64,000 nucleotides of DNA from Semisulcospira habei (GCA_036245525.1 BTPG01000005.1:204862210-204926209); one strand, 5' to 3'. Positions 52,001-63,517 are shown, numbered from the stretch's first letter. The notes: a model not told the origin generated them from the letters alone. Program-made: numbers and translations.

Positions 52001-55000
52001 ACCTGTGGTGGCAAGACAATTTTTGCTGTGTATGATTATCTCTATTACAGCAACAATAAAGTCATCTTGAATTCACGTCTAGGCATGCAAGTCCTTTGTC
52101 GTACGCTCCCGAGTCGTCCCGTCTCTCGTACCGTGGCCATCCTCGTAGCTCACTCTGTAGCGCAGTCCTTACTGTGACCCGGGTGTCTCGGCACCGGTCG
52201 CTCACTCCCTGAGTGAAGAGATGGAGAGATGACCTCGCAATAGGTCCCTGGTGACTGACGTCTCAGCGTCCATCGCTCCAATCTCCGACAAGCACTCTGA
52301 ACAATAATAAAGTCCTAAATCATAATACTTGCTAAACACACACCATATTACACAGCTGTTAAAAATAAAAGTGTGTGTGTTTCATCACGGGGGTATCGCT
52401 GGCCTGGATGGACAGTTGTAGAGGGTGTAAGTAGAAAGTAAGACGTTAATGTGTTCGCTGATAATGTCGTTAATAATGCTCTTTAAGTTTTAAATAATTT
52501 TTAGTAATTGTATTAGTTTAGAGTTTTAATATGTCTTAATATCAGTATTATAAGTCTTACAGATTAAGCATGTTAATACCAGGTACAAATGGGATATTGG
52601 AATGTCCTGATATTAATTAATGTTTATTGAATGACTTTTATTTGATTGTTCCCCATCCACACAAATGTAATTGCCCTCTAAGGGATAAATAAAGTTATTT
52701 GAATTAAATTGAATTGAATATTGGATGATATGAGATGCATTACGTAACCTGGCTGATACAAATAACTCACACGTTCATTCACACACACACGTGCTTCATA
52801 ACCCGAACTACTTTCGTAACACCCCATAACTATGTCACTATATTGAAACAGACTATAACCTAACTCTCGCTATACATTATCCCATACACTGGAAAAGACT
52901 ATACTTAACCACGTACTACCTTCATAACGACTTAGGCCTACACACCTCACATTCCTTAGTTATCCATCTCGGTAAATAACCACATAGAAAACACTGGTTG
53001 CCTCGCTGAATTCCAAACCAACATAACTGAACCAAACCAGTCAACACTACACAACTGAATTAACTCCTATTAACGCATACTATCTTCAACGCAGTAACCA
53101 TCAATAATACATATAGAAACATACCTGAATTCTAGGTTTCAGAGTCTTGGAATACGGGCTAAGGTATCTTGCACATGTCTGTCCTTACTGACAGTAAAGC
53201 CCCGTACTGACGTTCCTACAGCTCTGTTCGCCTGAACTCACTAAAAGAAACCGTCTTAAAAATGCCACATACCTCACGGAATATTGGCACAAAACAAACT
53301 GCTAACAAAAACTGTACCGTACCAAACCCACTGTGTGAACCCTATGCGTGAGCATAGAGTTTCATCACAATAATAGATTACTTATATATATAATCCTTAT
53401 GAAGCGCTGCTCTCCAGAAAGGACAGGGGTGACTGCACTATAAAGCACACACAATGCACAAAACCACACACGCACATGCATACATTGTACTACTTTAACC
53501 CTTTTAGCCCCAGATCTCTACAGCAGGAGATGGCTTGACCATGATAATTCAAGGGTAGTGCCAGATTAGCTTGGCACCTTGAATTATCATGGTCAATACA
53601 TCTCCTGCAAGTGGTACATAGTCATTAGGCAATACCTCCAAAATTTGAGAAATTGGACCTTGGGCTAAAAGGGTTAAACCACTCCATCCCTTCCCAGCAC
53701 CTTGCTTCATCTCCCCTGTTGCATCAAAAACCTGAACACCTGAAAAATGTCGGTTAACGGTTTTGTAGAAACAATTTTATTCATCCCACTCTCAGATAAA
53801 TTCTTCTCTTATACTTAACAGCACATTTGATTTTTTTTAAAAGCTCATACCTCCATGTACAATTCGCTCCCTTTATTTTGTTTTCCATTTTCCCATTTGC
53901 ATTCTACCTTTCTAGTGACTAAAGATATTGTAGACAACATTTTCGGAGATCTGTTTAATTAAGATAGACAAGATAAGATAGTTTATTGCCATATGTTTCC
54001 ATGTAAAAAAAAAACACAATAAAAACATTGGAATTTGTCTTGATGTCAGTTACTAAGACTATAAAATTATACACACGCACACACAGAGTAAACCCTAAAA
54101 AATGATTTTCATTGCTAAATACTAAGCAAATACTGATATTAAACATGGCCAACGGGCATGCCTCACTGATTCAGTTATAAGCTGACTGTACAAGTTCTCA
54201 CTCGCCTCTCGCACTCTCTCCAATCAATCCGGCTGATCAGAGAGAGTGCGAACAGCCAAAGGGAAAAAACTGTTGCGGAATCTGCTGTTCCTGGTGCTGA
54301 TGGACCTGTACCTATGCCCTGATGGTAAAAGTTGGGAAAGCTCATTGCCGGGGTGGGTGGAATTACTGGCCTGGAGATAAGACTTGCTCTACGTAAGAGA
54401 CGCTGCTGGTACAGTGAGTCCAGGCTAGGAAGAGTGCAAGTGCATATTTAGACAGGGATGGGGACTTCAGCTCTCGCTGATTTCGTCCAGGGGGGGGTGG
54501 GGGGGCGTCTCGCTGACTGTCTGTCGCTCCGTCGCGCAGCGGCTGGTGGTATCGCCGGGGCCGGGTGGTTGGTGGTGCGGGTGGTGAGGCCGGTGGACCG
54601 TCGCTTCAGTGCCAGGCTGGGGGGTGTTGATATGCCAACCACTCTAAAAGTTCTTGGATGAGTGGTGGCGGGGGTGGTGGTGGCCCGAGGAACCGTCGCT
54701 GGCTGTGGTAGGGCCAGGGGAGTTGAGTTCGCGGTGATGGTGGCCAGTGAAGCCTGGGCTTGGGGGTCGGGCGTTGGAATGGGCGTGGTGGGTGGCGGTG
54801 TTGGGGTGGCAGGCGGAGGTGGGGTGGCAGCGTGGGGAGTAGTGCTGGTCGTTTTTTGGTCCTGAAGTGTTTGGGCGGTCTTCTTCTCTGTCGTGTGGCG
54901 GCGTTGGCTTTTTTGTTGGCTGGCGGTGGAATCTCCGGGCTCGTGCCTGTGTCGTTTGAGGTTGGGGACGTTGCGGTGCTGGCATCTTGGGTTTGTGTTG

Positions 55001-58000
55001 GGTGAGTGGCGCACCCTGTATCCACTGTTGTGGTAGCGGGGGTGCCTGTTCCTTGGTTCTTAGTGGCTGGGGCGGCTAGGCTCCCGGTTGATTTGGTCGT
55101 TGGTGGTGGGTCTGATTGGGTTTCCGTTTCCTTAGTCGTGGGGGCTCCTTGGCAACCCATGCTGGTGGTTTTCAGCGGCTGGAAGTCCTTTAGGGCTCCT
55201 GTTTCGAAGAGCCACTGGGTGGTGACTAGTGCCTTTTGATGGTTTTCACCCTGGATTGAGAGGATGGCTGGTGCTGCGGTTGTTAGCAGTCGAATGAGGC
55301 CGTCGAGATTTCATGGCCCCTAGGCGTACTTTTCTCTCCACTTTTGGACCACTCCCTCTCCTGTGTCAGGTGTTCTGGGATGAGGATCTCCGGGGAGGGT
55401 GGTAGAAAGTCCATTTCGGAGCCTGATTCTGACGGAGGTTCGGTTTCGGTCTCTGGCGAGTGGTGGGTTTCAGCGTAGCTCTCTGGGTGGGTCTCGTAGT
55501 GGGCCGATAGTTCCTGGGCAAAGCGCCCGGTCTGTTGGACTGGCGGGTGAAGGTAACCGTTGTAGTGGTTGGTCAGTTCATTGGCGTAGCTGAGAGGGTT
55601 TTCCCCTGCTCTTGGTGCTCGAAATTCTGGTATATCTTGGAGTCTTATTCGGGCGGGTGGCGGGGCTGGGCCTTGCTGGTCGATGTGGCTCTGCATCGTC
55701 GCCCTGATAAGGGCGGGTTGACGTTTGCTTTTGCGGGCCGACATGTCTGCGGCGGTCATTGTCTTATGTGGCTGCGGTGGTCGTTGTCTTATGTGGCTGC
55801 GCAGTGGGTTGGATAGCGCAGCGCGGGTGTCTGTACGCCGGGCTCTGTCTTGCTCTGTTCTGTGCCTTGGTCTTGTCTTGCTTGGTGGCCATGGTACAGC
55901 TGAATGGAGCGCAGCGCGGAGGTCCGTTCGCTGTGCCTGCTGAGCTCCGAATGTGTGAGGCTAGGAAGATCTCTGCCTTTGATTTTTGAAGTGGTCTTGA
56001 CCACCCTGCTCAGTCTGATTTTCTCATTGGCCGTGATGGAACCATACTAAACTGTGATCGAAAAGGTGAGCATGCTCTCAGTCACAGCTCGGTAAAATTG
56101 CATCAACATGTGGGCCCTGAGACCGAAACTTCTCAGACGTCGCATAAAGAACAAGCGCTGCTGTGCTTTTTGGACGATGTGGCGAGTGTCACATGACAGG
56201 GTAGTGCCAAGAAACGTAAGTTCTGGACAGTTAAGTGTACTTGTTAAAACTTGCATTGACAGTTTACATCGCATTTGTCTACAGAGTGCTGATGGAACCT
56301 CGTCGAAAGAGCAAGAAAATCACTTCGCGTGGCATCTTTCCTGGAGCACGTGTCGTGCGAGGTGTGGACTGGCAGTGGGAGGATCAGGATGGAGGCAATG
56401 GCCGCCGTGGCAAAGTGACAGAAATTCAGGTGAGTTTTTGGCACCTCTTTAGCTCACATACTTTTGCAAACTGAGTCTGTATATTTTAACTTTAACCCTT
56501 TGGCCGTCTGTATTGCTTTTTGTCACGACCATTACTGAAGGAATTATTGTGACAAAAAGCACAGTGACAACCAAAGGGCTAAACCATTTACCATCTGCAG
56601 TCTCTGTGGCAAAATTTGTCTTTGGCATTTTCATGGTGACAGTTTGAGCCACGGACAGCAAACGTGGCCCAAAGATACTTCTATCAAGGTTTGCACATGA
56701 CTCATGTGCCTATCTTCATCCTTTTAGCTCCAACACACTACAGCAGGAGATGGATCAACCATGATAATTTAAGGGTAGTGCCAGAATGGCTTGGCGCCAT
56801 CCAGCGCCAGTTTAATCTGGCACTACCTTTGAATTGTTATTTTCGACTCATCTCCAGCAAGTGGTACATAGTTGGTAGGTGACAACTCTAAAATTAGGGA
56901 AATGTGGCTTTCGGGTTCAATGGGTTAATATGCAAGTGCTCCTGTTCCCAGTTTTACTGTAGTGCATACAATGTTCTCTTTCAGTTAACCCATTTGATCC
57001 TGAGGTTGAATTTTTTTTTATTTGCTTGTTGTCCTATGAAGGCTACATTACAGATTAGGGGATAGATCAAGCATTCCAGTTCAAGGGTGGTGCCAGAATA
57101 GCCCGGTGGCTTAAGTTGCCAAGCTGTTCTGGCACCACCCTTAAACTGTCACAGATTTATTTCAAGCAATGGGAGTATCAGAATGAAAAGGGTTAAGAAC
57201 GTGTGTGCGCGTGCTGGTCTTTGTCTCACAGGCCAGCACAAAACTGTTAATATATGTGCAAGCTACATTGTAGTACTTACAGATAAGATACAGACCAATG
57301 GTTTTAGTTCAAAGGTGGTGCCAGAACAGTGTGGTTCCCAGAGGCGCCAAGCTTTTCTGTCACAACCATTGAACTATTTTAGTCGAACATTTTCACACAC
57401 TGGTGTATTCCGAATGATAAGGGTTAATGGCCTGTCCGTAATATATATTGATAATATAAAATATAACCCAAGTCTATGTGTATAAATGTACAGGACTGGA
57501 GCGCTGCCAGCCCCCGCAGTGCAGCCCATGTTCTGTGGGACAATGGAGCCAAAAACCTGTACCGTGTGGGCTTTGAGGGCATGGTAAGTATCGCCAGTAG
57601 TCAATACACGGCTTTACCAGCCAGTGCTGGGGTTTAGCACTTAGTTCGCTTCAGGCTGCCAGAGAGATGAGGCGCGGCGAGGTCAAATTCCACTCTCGCG
57701 CGCTCATTCTATTTATATCGCACTTGCTACTGTGCAATACACGGCGTGACCGGCGCTCTGCCGCTATAACTACCTACAGGTTTGTCTTCATAACACATCT
57801 CTGCTTAAAGTGACTGTTGTGAAAGCAACATCGTTCAAAAGTTGAAATTCTCACCTAAACGCTGATACCAAACATGACAACATTACGACTTACACTTGTC
57901 TAGCAGGTTATGGTGAAAATAAAGAGAACAAGAATTCATTGATGTACGATGTCGGTGTTTGTTGTGAAATTGACAAAGTTCCCACAGCCATAACACGAAG

Positions 58001-61000
58001 ACGCCACTTTTCCCAACGAAACCCACTTGCATGCATAAGGGTCAGCATGCCTACAGTAAGTATCACTGGTATCAATACAATAATAGAGCCCCAGCTGGAA
58101 ACAGCCAGATTTCAATATCAAGGTGAAGCATGCCTGTGCTTTTTCAGGTTTGAAAACTTCGTCAGCTTACTCATTCACATGAAAATGGATCTTTGTTACG
58201 TGGTAAAGTTGTAGTCGTAGTATGATAAACACACCAGACGCACGCACGTAAGGTTCTTTTAAATAAACCTCTTTCAGCTGCAACCCGTCACACATGGCTT
58301 AAGGATGTAGACAATACTGGAGAAACAGTTCCAACAATATTTTAATTCAGCGATGCGATCTCCACACAATGCATTTCCAAATGCATCAACACTGATACAA
58401 TGTCTCTTCTGCAAATGTCCACACTGGCGAGACAAAGTTTCTCATACAACGTACACCACACCGATACGCTGCGTCTCTCACAATGTACACCCTATACGGG
58501 CCACGTACCTATGATAAACTGTGTGTCTCTACAACTGACAATGCAAGACAATGTACCCCCGTGCTTCCCAGCACAAAGTTTTTATAGTATAAAAACTTTC
58601 TAGAATAATCTAATGATTTTACACAATGCAACCAATCAGAACAAAACACGTTACTGAAACTCATAAATATTAAAAAAAGAAGAACTTTCTCGAATAACTT
58701 AAATTGTCTACAAAAATTTGGCTGCTCATTTCAGCCCCAAATCCCAGTATGTAATGATATCACACAAAAATATGGCAAACCGTTTACGACTTATCACAAC
58801 ACGCAAAGAACGTCTACTAATTTCACGTGCACAGTAAACAACTATGACCAGCAGCTTTGCTACTATGTTACAAAAATATACCTTACACTTTTGACGTCAC
58901 ATGTACTCTTTTGACGTCACATGTACGAGGTCACTAGACAGCGCGACTCTGTTTCGAACGTTCTGGTTCATTCTCAACTAATCTACGCAAAAATGAAAAT
59001 CAACCGCTCTTCTCCGTGTGACTTTTCTAGAAGCTTCCGGACTAAAATTAACGTATCATAACAAAGCCAAAACCACTATCATGGACGAACGATAAAGAAT
59101 CTCACTGAAAAGGTACGTGATACGTAACCATCATAGCTCAAATAAATATTGGATCGTTTCCTACGATTAACACATGCATGCTCTCACAGGACAACACAAC
59201 CACAATCGTAACAATCTTTCTTATAACGATAAGTAGAGCATTATGTACTTGTTTGCATTATATGTCCATTTTGAAAAAGTGTTTCAACCTGAAAATCTTT
59301 TTTAATACAAGTATTGTAATTGTCTTTTCTAGGTGTGTTTCTTTCTGTCTCAGGATTTTCTTGTCTAATGATAAATTTCTAATGTGTTGCAGGCTGATCT
59401 GAAGGTTGTGAATGATGCCAAAGGTGGCTCTTTCTACAGGGACCATCTCCCGCTGTTAGGTAAACTGCCACCGTTGTCTTGCCTGATGTCTGTCTGTAGT
59501 GTATGTCCAAAGTGCTTAATTTGTCTGGGATGACTTTCGTGTATGGCTGGGTTACACCCTAGACACACTCTCAAAACACTAGAATGTGTTTTAGCCTCTT
59601 CACTGCCAGTTGATGTAGACTAAGTTTCTGAAATCATTGTTAACCCATTAACCTGAGGCTTTTTTTTTTTTAATTTGCTTATTGTCATATGAAGGCTCCA
59701 TTACAGATTAGGAGATAGATCAACCATTTTAGTTCAAGGGGGGTGCCAGATAGCTTGGTGCCTCAGGCACCAAGCTATTCTGGCACCACCCTTGAACTAT
59801 CATAGTCTTTCAAGCAGTAGTGTATCAGGATGAAAAGGGTTAATTGAAGGCCAGAGACCTCCAGCCACCCAAGGAGCATGAATTCAAAGTAGTATCCTTA
59901 TGTGCTCCTGCAACTGTGGGGGCTCCTGATGATCTTTTACCTTTTCTTGCCCCAAGTGTGTGGAACTCACTGCCAATTGAAATGCGGAATCTGCCCACAT
60001 TGTCACAGTTCAAGGCTCACTTAAAGACTTTTCTTTTCTGTTGGGCATTTAACATTTAGCTCACCTTTAGCTAACTGTTGAATGATTGCCTTTTATTCGA
60101 TTCTAGAGAGAATTGGATGTAAGGTGTTGGGAATGGGATGGGGTGGTTTAAAGTAGTGTATAATTGTGCGTGCGTGTGAGAGAGAGGGTGTGCTGTTGTG
60201 CATGCGCATTGAGTCCAGTGTAAACAAGAACTATTTATTATTATTATTATTATCTATACTTCTTGTCCTGTTGCAGTTGGATTCAGTTTAGTGTCTCTCA
60301 GCAGTGAAGGTGTTAATGCTGGATTTGATTTAATTGTAGTTGAAGATAGTCTCTGGGTGTTGTGTTGTAAAGCAAAACTATGCTAACGTATTCAATGTCA
60401 AGACCGTGTGAACTATAACTGGTATCAGTTTGTCTATTTCCAATTCTCTCTTTACCCATTTCATCCTGAGGTTGATTTAAAAAAAAAAAAATGCTTATTA
60501 TCTTTTGAAGGCTACATTACAGCCTAGGAGCTAGTTTAACCGTTTTAGTTCAAGGGTGGTGCCAGAATAGCTTGGCGCCTTAGGCGCCAAGCTATTCTGG
60601 CACCACCCTTGAACTATCGTAGTCAAGTTTATTTCAAGCAACGGGTATATCAGGATGAAAAGGGTTAATAGAAGAGTATTGTCTTATCTATTACAGGCGA
60701 ACAAGGACCAAGCTCAAGGTCGGGTCCTTGTGGACTAGCCATTGGAGATCAGGTCAATGTTGATCTTGACCTTGAGATTGTGCAGTCCTTGCAACACGGC
60801 CACGGAGGCTGGACAGATGGCATGTTTGAGGTTTGTACTACAGGGTACAATGTTTATCACAAGCACCAATTACTGTATGACTGAGTCCCCTTGTGCATGC
60901 AGCCGCCCACCGGGACTATGAACGGTATTGACTGCTGCATGCACAACAGGATTAAACTGTAAATTGTATGATTGAGAGTGCAGGATCACCTATTCACCAT

Positions 61001-63517
61001 GAGGATGTGTAAATGTCTCTTGCAGTTGTATCATGCTTACTTTTTCTCAGCAGGGGAGGGGTTAAATCTAAATGTTTGGCTGATGCTACTGAAAATGTTG
61101 GTGAAGAAACTAAATGTTTGTCTTGCAGTGCCTGGGTACAACAGGAACAGTGGTTGGCATAGACGAAGATCATGATATTGTCGTCTCCTATCCCAGTGGT
61201 AATAGGTAAGTTTGCAGATAGTCAATATTTAGAGAGCTCTGTTGTGTAAATGTGGTTGTGGTGTTCTTGCGTGCAGGGGTGTGTGTGTGTCTTTACCACC
61301 AAAATTAGACACAGCCTTTGGTTGTACTGAAGTTGACTCTAAAACAAAAAGCAAGCAGGCATTTCAAGATTGCAGTTATAGACTTGTGAATGAGGTATCA
61401 TATGTTCTGGTCAGCCTCAGGATCTGGTGATACCAGGGAGCTATGAAGTTCTTCATTTTATCATGGTACTTAACCCATTTCATCCTGAAGCTGATTTTTT
61501 TAATTTTCTTTTTGTCCAATGACGGTCACTTTACAAATTAGGAGATAGATCAACCATTTTAGTTCAAGGGTGGTGCCAAGCTATTCTGGTTCACCCTTGA
61601 ACTATCTATAATCATAATCAAATTAATTTCATTCAGTAGTGTATCTGGATGAAAAGCGTTAATATGTGTAGACTTGTGGAAAAACAAACACAGTAAGCAA
61701 AAGGTCCTTGGGCCAACATCAGCCTTAATTAGCCTGATCATGGGCCAGCTAAGGTCGGAAGTCATCCTAAGGACATTTGCTGACAGCTTTCATTTTGGAG
61801 TCTTCTTTGTTACACATGTGTATCTGAGCTTGCTGTATACTGATGTACATATCATGGAGATTGACATGTTTTTGTAGTACTCATTATGTAAATGTGCACA
61901 CAAGTCTTGACCTGTTTTTCAGGTGGACGTTCAACCCCGCTGTACTGACCAAAGTGAACACAGGGAACACCTCTAGCTCAAATCCAAATGAAACTAGCTC
62001 TGTGACACAGTTTGCGGTTGGCGACCTAGTTCAGATCTGCAGTGACACGGAACGCATTAAGGCACTGCAGCGCGGACATGGGGAGTGGGCTGAAGCCATG
62101 ATGCCGGTAGGCAACTTTTTTTTTTTTTTTTGGACAGGCAAAGCCACTTTGCTAATGAGATGGAAGCATTACATGACAAAATCCAGACCAAAAAGGTGAC
62201 TGCCAAGCATGTAAAATGCAGAAAAATACCCAACGGAGAAAAAAAAACGCTTAGAAAAGACAGTTACTGTCTTTTCTAAGCATGTTTTTTTCTCCGTTGG
62301 TTTCTTCATTACATGACATAGTCACTAGGGTAGGTGAGTTGGTTGGTGTGTTTGTTATCAATTCATTCATAATGAATAAATAGATAAGTAGGCCATCCAA
62401 CCAAATGTTTATTTATCTGTTCATGCATCTGTTTAGTTATTTACATATAGTTATTGATTTACTTATGTATTTATTTATTTCCAACTGCAGACTCTTGGGA
62501 AGATTGGGCGCGTACAGCAGATTTATCATGACAACGACCTGAAGGTTGAAGTGTGTGGGACGTCCTGGACCTATAACCCCTCGGCTGTCACTAAAGTGGC
62601 CTCTGCTGACGGGGCTGCTATTGGATGCTCATCGGGAGGTCAGTGGCTAAATCAGTCAGTAGTCTCAAATAGTACTTTGATGAACATTACGACACAAACA
62701 TAGTTCAGATAGAGAATTTTTTTCAGTGACGAGTACATGACATACACATCTGTTGTTACAAATGCTGCGCAGTTTGAAATCTTGTGGTAGTTAGCTTTGA
62801 ATGTATTTATGCTCTCCCTTGCAAGCATTTTCACTGGTCCTTCAGTCTACTCCTGCCAGGGGAGGTGGTAGAACATTTGTCGCTCGTCCCAAAGGTCCCA
62901 ACCCAGCAAGGGTAACAGATTTGTGCAGACTCTTTCCGGTGCCCCGCCTTTGAAACCACCTTCGCGGTGGACAAAAGAATGAACCCTTTGGCTGTCAGTG
63001 GCGTTTTCTGTCACGATTCCTGCGGGAATCAAGACAAAAACTACCACCAACAGCCAAAGGCTTAACTCTAAACATTCAACATTTCTTCCTGCCATCTGCA
63101 AGGGGTATTGATTCTCAAGACCCTCTGTGACTTGCCCACACTGGCTTATCAACATCTATTCTTCTTACTTGTATGTTCTCCGTTCTTCAGATTTTGTATT
63201 CACATGCACCAGGTGGGTGATCTTTGACAATATCGGAGAGAGTGCTGAAGCGTCCACGTGCAAGCGGCATAGATTCTCATGAGCCCCCGCGAATGCGGGG
63301 GCTCATGAGAATCTAAGCCTCTTGCAGATGACTACTCAGTACTCACAGGGATCAGTCCTCGTCATCTCTTTCTCGTTTTACAGAGCGCTTGAGTGCCCTC
63401 CTGAAGAAGCTGTTTGAGACGCATGTGTCGGGGGACGTTAACGAAGAACTGGTCAAGGCTGCAGCTAATGGTGATGGCAGTAAGGTGGACGAGATACTGC
63501 AGCGCCCCGAGTCCGAT
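48777..63517 (+). CDS. MIB1: MIB1 (mind bomb E3 ubiquitin ligase), 5' ten exons; continues past the window
   Basis: Ten exons join to 1413 nt, 471 residues, in frame. The start is ATG at 48777 (a second ATG follows at once). Domains in order: first MIB/HERC2 domain (exon 1: [20 protein letters not shown]), ZZ zinc finger (exon 2: [20 protein letters not shown] then [10 protein letters not shown]), second MIB/HERC2 domain (exons 3-4: [31 protein letters not shown]), then the two Mib repeats (exons 6-9: [38 protein letters not shown]). Exon 10 begins the region before the ankyrin repeats ([11 protein letters not shown]). The ankyrin repeats and C-terminal RING fingers lie beyond the window. MIB1 ubiquitinates Notch ligands (Delta, Jagged) and promotes their endocytosis; the N-terminal domains bind the ligand tails. 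The protein is very close to vertebrate MIB1. Introns carry many palindromic repeats and, in intron 2, several retroelements. Confidence 0.96.
49039..49907. other. MIB1 intron 1
   Basis: A short LINE-like tail (gcctatataatggctgg then (TTA)n) ends at 49658 on the + strand. A degenerate hairpin (HP7-like) lies near 49710-49750. Confidence 0.5.
49908..50079 (+). CDS. MIB1: MIB1 exon 2 (ZZ zinc finger)
   Basis: Acceptor gttccag, donor GAAAG/GTAATC, 172 nt. It contains the paired CxxC motifs and the terminal H-x-H-type ligands of a ZZ finger. Confidence 0.95.
50330..51488. repeat. About 80-bp direct repeats flanking gag remnants
   Basis: CCTTCCCCACTACAAGCACC onward to GCTAGGTAGCTGTCTCTCA is found at 50330-50408 and 51411-51487. 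They could be pieces of long terminal repeats or of a tandem duplication. Confidence 0.7.
50430..51305 (-). pseudogene. Ty3/gypsy-type gag remnant
   Basis: From right to left: [20 protein letters not shown], a charged Glu/Arg coiled-coil stretch, [35 protein letters not shown], then [20 protein letters not shown] and [20 protein letters not shown]. This is the SCAN-like capsid layout of Ty3/gypsy gag. The frames are broken at least twice and no protease or polymerase follows. Confidence 0.75.
51489..53494. other. MIB1 intron 2, likely LTR and LINE debris
   Basis: 51529-52190 starts tgtgggggtgctgg and has AATAAA at about 52056, so it may be a solo or 5' LTR; the ends are not clear. A LINE-like tail (agggataaataaagttattt then (GAATT)n) ends near 52725 on the + strand. 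52730-53490 shows nothing. Confidence 0.45.
53495..53677. repeat. HP1 palindrome lacking one hairpin arm
   Basis: TTAACCCTTTTAGCCCCAGA to GGCTAAAAGGGTTAA. gcttggcacc is joined directly to ttgaattatcatgg, so the right inner arm is deleted. Confidence 0.88.
53950..56240 (-). mobile_element. LINE 3' fragment split by an insertion
   Basis: The right piece (55970-56240) reads [40 protein letters not shown] and TSKI.GRDLPSL. The left piece (53950-54421) continues [13 protein letters not shown], then in another frame [18 protein letters not shown]. The tail at left is AATAAACTATCTTATC. Its 5' end lies within about 50 bp of MIB1 exon 3. Clade not assigned. Confidence 0.82.
54434..55957 (-). mobile_element. 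Unidentified 1,524-bp insertion with 12-bp target duplication
   Basis: AGGCTAGGAAGA is at 54422-54433 and 55958-55969. No terminal inverted repeats and no poly(A). The minus strand has an ORF (55759-55283) with [20 protein letters not shown] and a Pro/Thr-rich frame (55160-54606). No polymerase or transposase motif. It could be a LINE ORF1 region or a new retroposon. Confidence 0.75.
56285..56429 (+). CDS. MIB1: MIB1 exon 3
   Basis: Acceptor gtctacag, donor ATTCAG/GTGAGT, 145 nt. It begins the second MIB/HERC2 domain ([20 protein letters not shown]). Confidence 0.95.
56491..56583. repeat. HP3 palindrome
   Basis: TTAACCCTTTGGCCGTCTG to ACAACCAAAGGGCTAA, about 60 bp past MIB1 exon 3. Confidence 0.85.
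56720..56928. repeat. HP1 palindrome
   Basis: Hairpin around ggcgccatccagcgcc, ending tcaatgggttaa. Confidence 0.85.
56985..57196. repeat. HP1 palindrome
   Basis: TTAACCCATTTGATCCTGAG to gaatgaaaagggttaa. Confidence 0.85.
57240..57427. repeat. HP1 palindrome, same subgroup as 220-392
   Basis: Hairpin around tcccagaggcgcc, ending cgaatgataagggttaa. It ends 66 bp before MIB1 exon 4. Confidence 0.85.
57494..57583 (+). CDS. MIB1: MIB1 exon 4
   Basis: Acceptor atgtacag, donor GGCATG/GTAAGT, 30 codons from [10 protein letters not shown] to GFEGM. Confidence 0.95.
57600..59392. other. MIB1 intron 4, nothing recognisable
   Basis: No palindrome, transposon or gene could be supported. tcttttgacgtcacatgtac is repeated in tandem at about 58888-58926. 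Confidence 0.5.
59393..59459 (+). CDS. MIB1: MIB1 exon 5
   Basis: Acceptor gtgttgcag, donor CTGTTAG/GTAAAC, 67 nt: [20 protein letters not shown] then LL. Confidence 0.94.
59640..59843. repeat. HP1 palindrome nested in HP2
   Basis: TTAACCCATTAACCTGAGG to gatgaaaagggttaa, hairpin around ggtgcctcaggcacc. Confidence 0.88.
59940..60254 (+). mobile_element. LINE 3' end fragment
   Basis: [20 protein letters not shown] then [11 protein letters not shown] is the common C-terminus of L2/CR1-like LINEs, followed by a (TTA)n tail. Confidence 0.75.
60452..60667. repeat. HP1 palindrome, perfect inner hairpin
   Basis: tacccatttcatcctgagg to gatgaaaagggttaa; ggcgccttaggcgcc centre. It ends 29 bp before MIB1 exon 6. 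Confidence 0.9.
60697..60830 (+). CDS. MIB1: MIB1 exon 6
   Basis: Acceptor ctattacag, donor TTTGAG/GTTTGT, 134 nt. It covers [20 protein letters not shown] and GGWTDGMFE. Confidence 0.94.
60879..61066. repeat. HP5 palindrome followed by an HP2 fragment
   Basis: ccccttgtgcatgcagccg to gctgcatgcacaacaggatt, then tgtctcttgcagttgtatca to aggggaggggttaa. Confidence 0.7.
61129..61205 (+). CDS. MIB1: MIB1 exon 7
   Basis: Acceptor gtcttgcag, donor AATAG/GTAAGT, 77 nt: [20 protein letters not shown] then YPSGN. Confidence 0.94.
61470..61662. repeat. HP1 palindrome with one arm shortened
   Basis: TTAACCCATTTCATCCTGAA to gatgaaaagcgttaa; the inner hairpin arm has lost about 20 bp. Confidence 0.85.
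61923..62106 (+). CDS. MIB1: MIB1 exon 8
   Basis: Acceptor gtttttcag, donor ATGCCG/GTAGGC, 184 nt. It encodes [12 protein letters not shown] and the second Mib repeat [14 protein letters not shown]. Confidence 0.94.
62180..62305. mobile_element. Deleted derivative of the 20727-21643 transposon
   Basis: atccagaccaaaaaggtgac then tgccaagc is the shared end. cgcttagaaaagacagtta then ctgtcttttctaagc is a hairpin made by loss of the middle. In MIB1 intron 8. Confidence 0.75.
62491..62638 (+). CDS. MIB1: MIB1 exon 9
   Basis: Acceptor aactgcag, donor GGGAG/GTCAGT, 148 nt: [20 protein letters not shown] then [16 protein letters not shown]. Confidence 0.94.
62978..63066. repeat. HP3 palindrome
   Basis: gaaccctttggctgtcagtg to caacagccaaaggcttaa with cgattcctgcgggaatca centre. 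Confidence 0.85.
63230..63330. repeat. HP2 palindrome core, perfect hairpin
   Basis: agattctcatgagcccccgc and gcgggggctcatgagaatct around gaat, about 50 bp upstream of MIB1 exon 10. Confidence 0.85.
63384..63517 (+). CDS. MIB1: MIB1 exon 10 (last in window)
   Basis: Acceptor gttttacag, donor TCCGAT/GTGAGC, 134 nt: [20 protein letters not shown] then [10 protein letters not shown]. It ends in phase 0. The longer open frame reading past 63517 to 63679 is intron. Confidence 0.93.

Larger units (their letters stand above)
59590..60316. repeat. Composite: HP2 broken by HP1 and by a LINE tail
   Basis: HP2 left end (cctcttcactgccagttgat) to 59639; HP1 at 59640-59843; HP2 hairpin part (tatgtgctcctgcaactgtg) to about 59935; LINE end (59940-60254); HP2 right end (ctctcagcagtgaaggtgttaa) to 60316. 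Confidence 0.8.
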
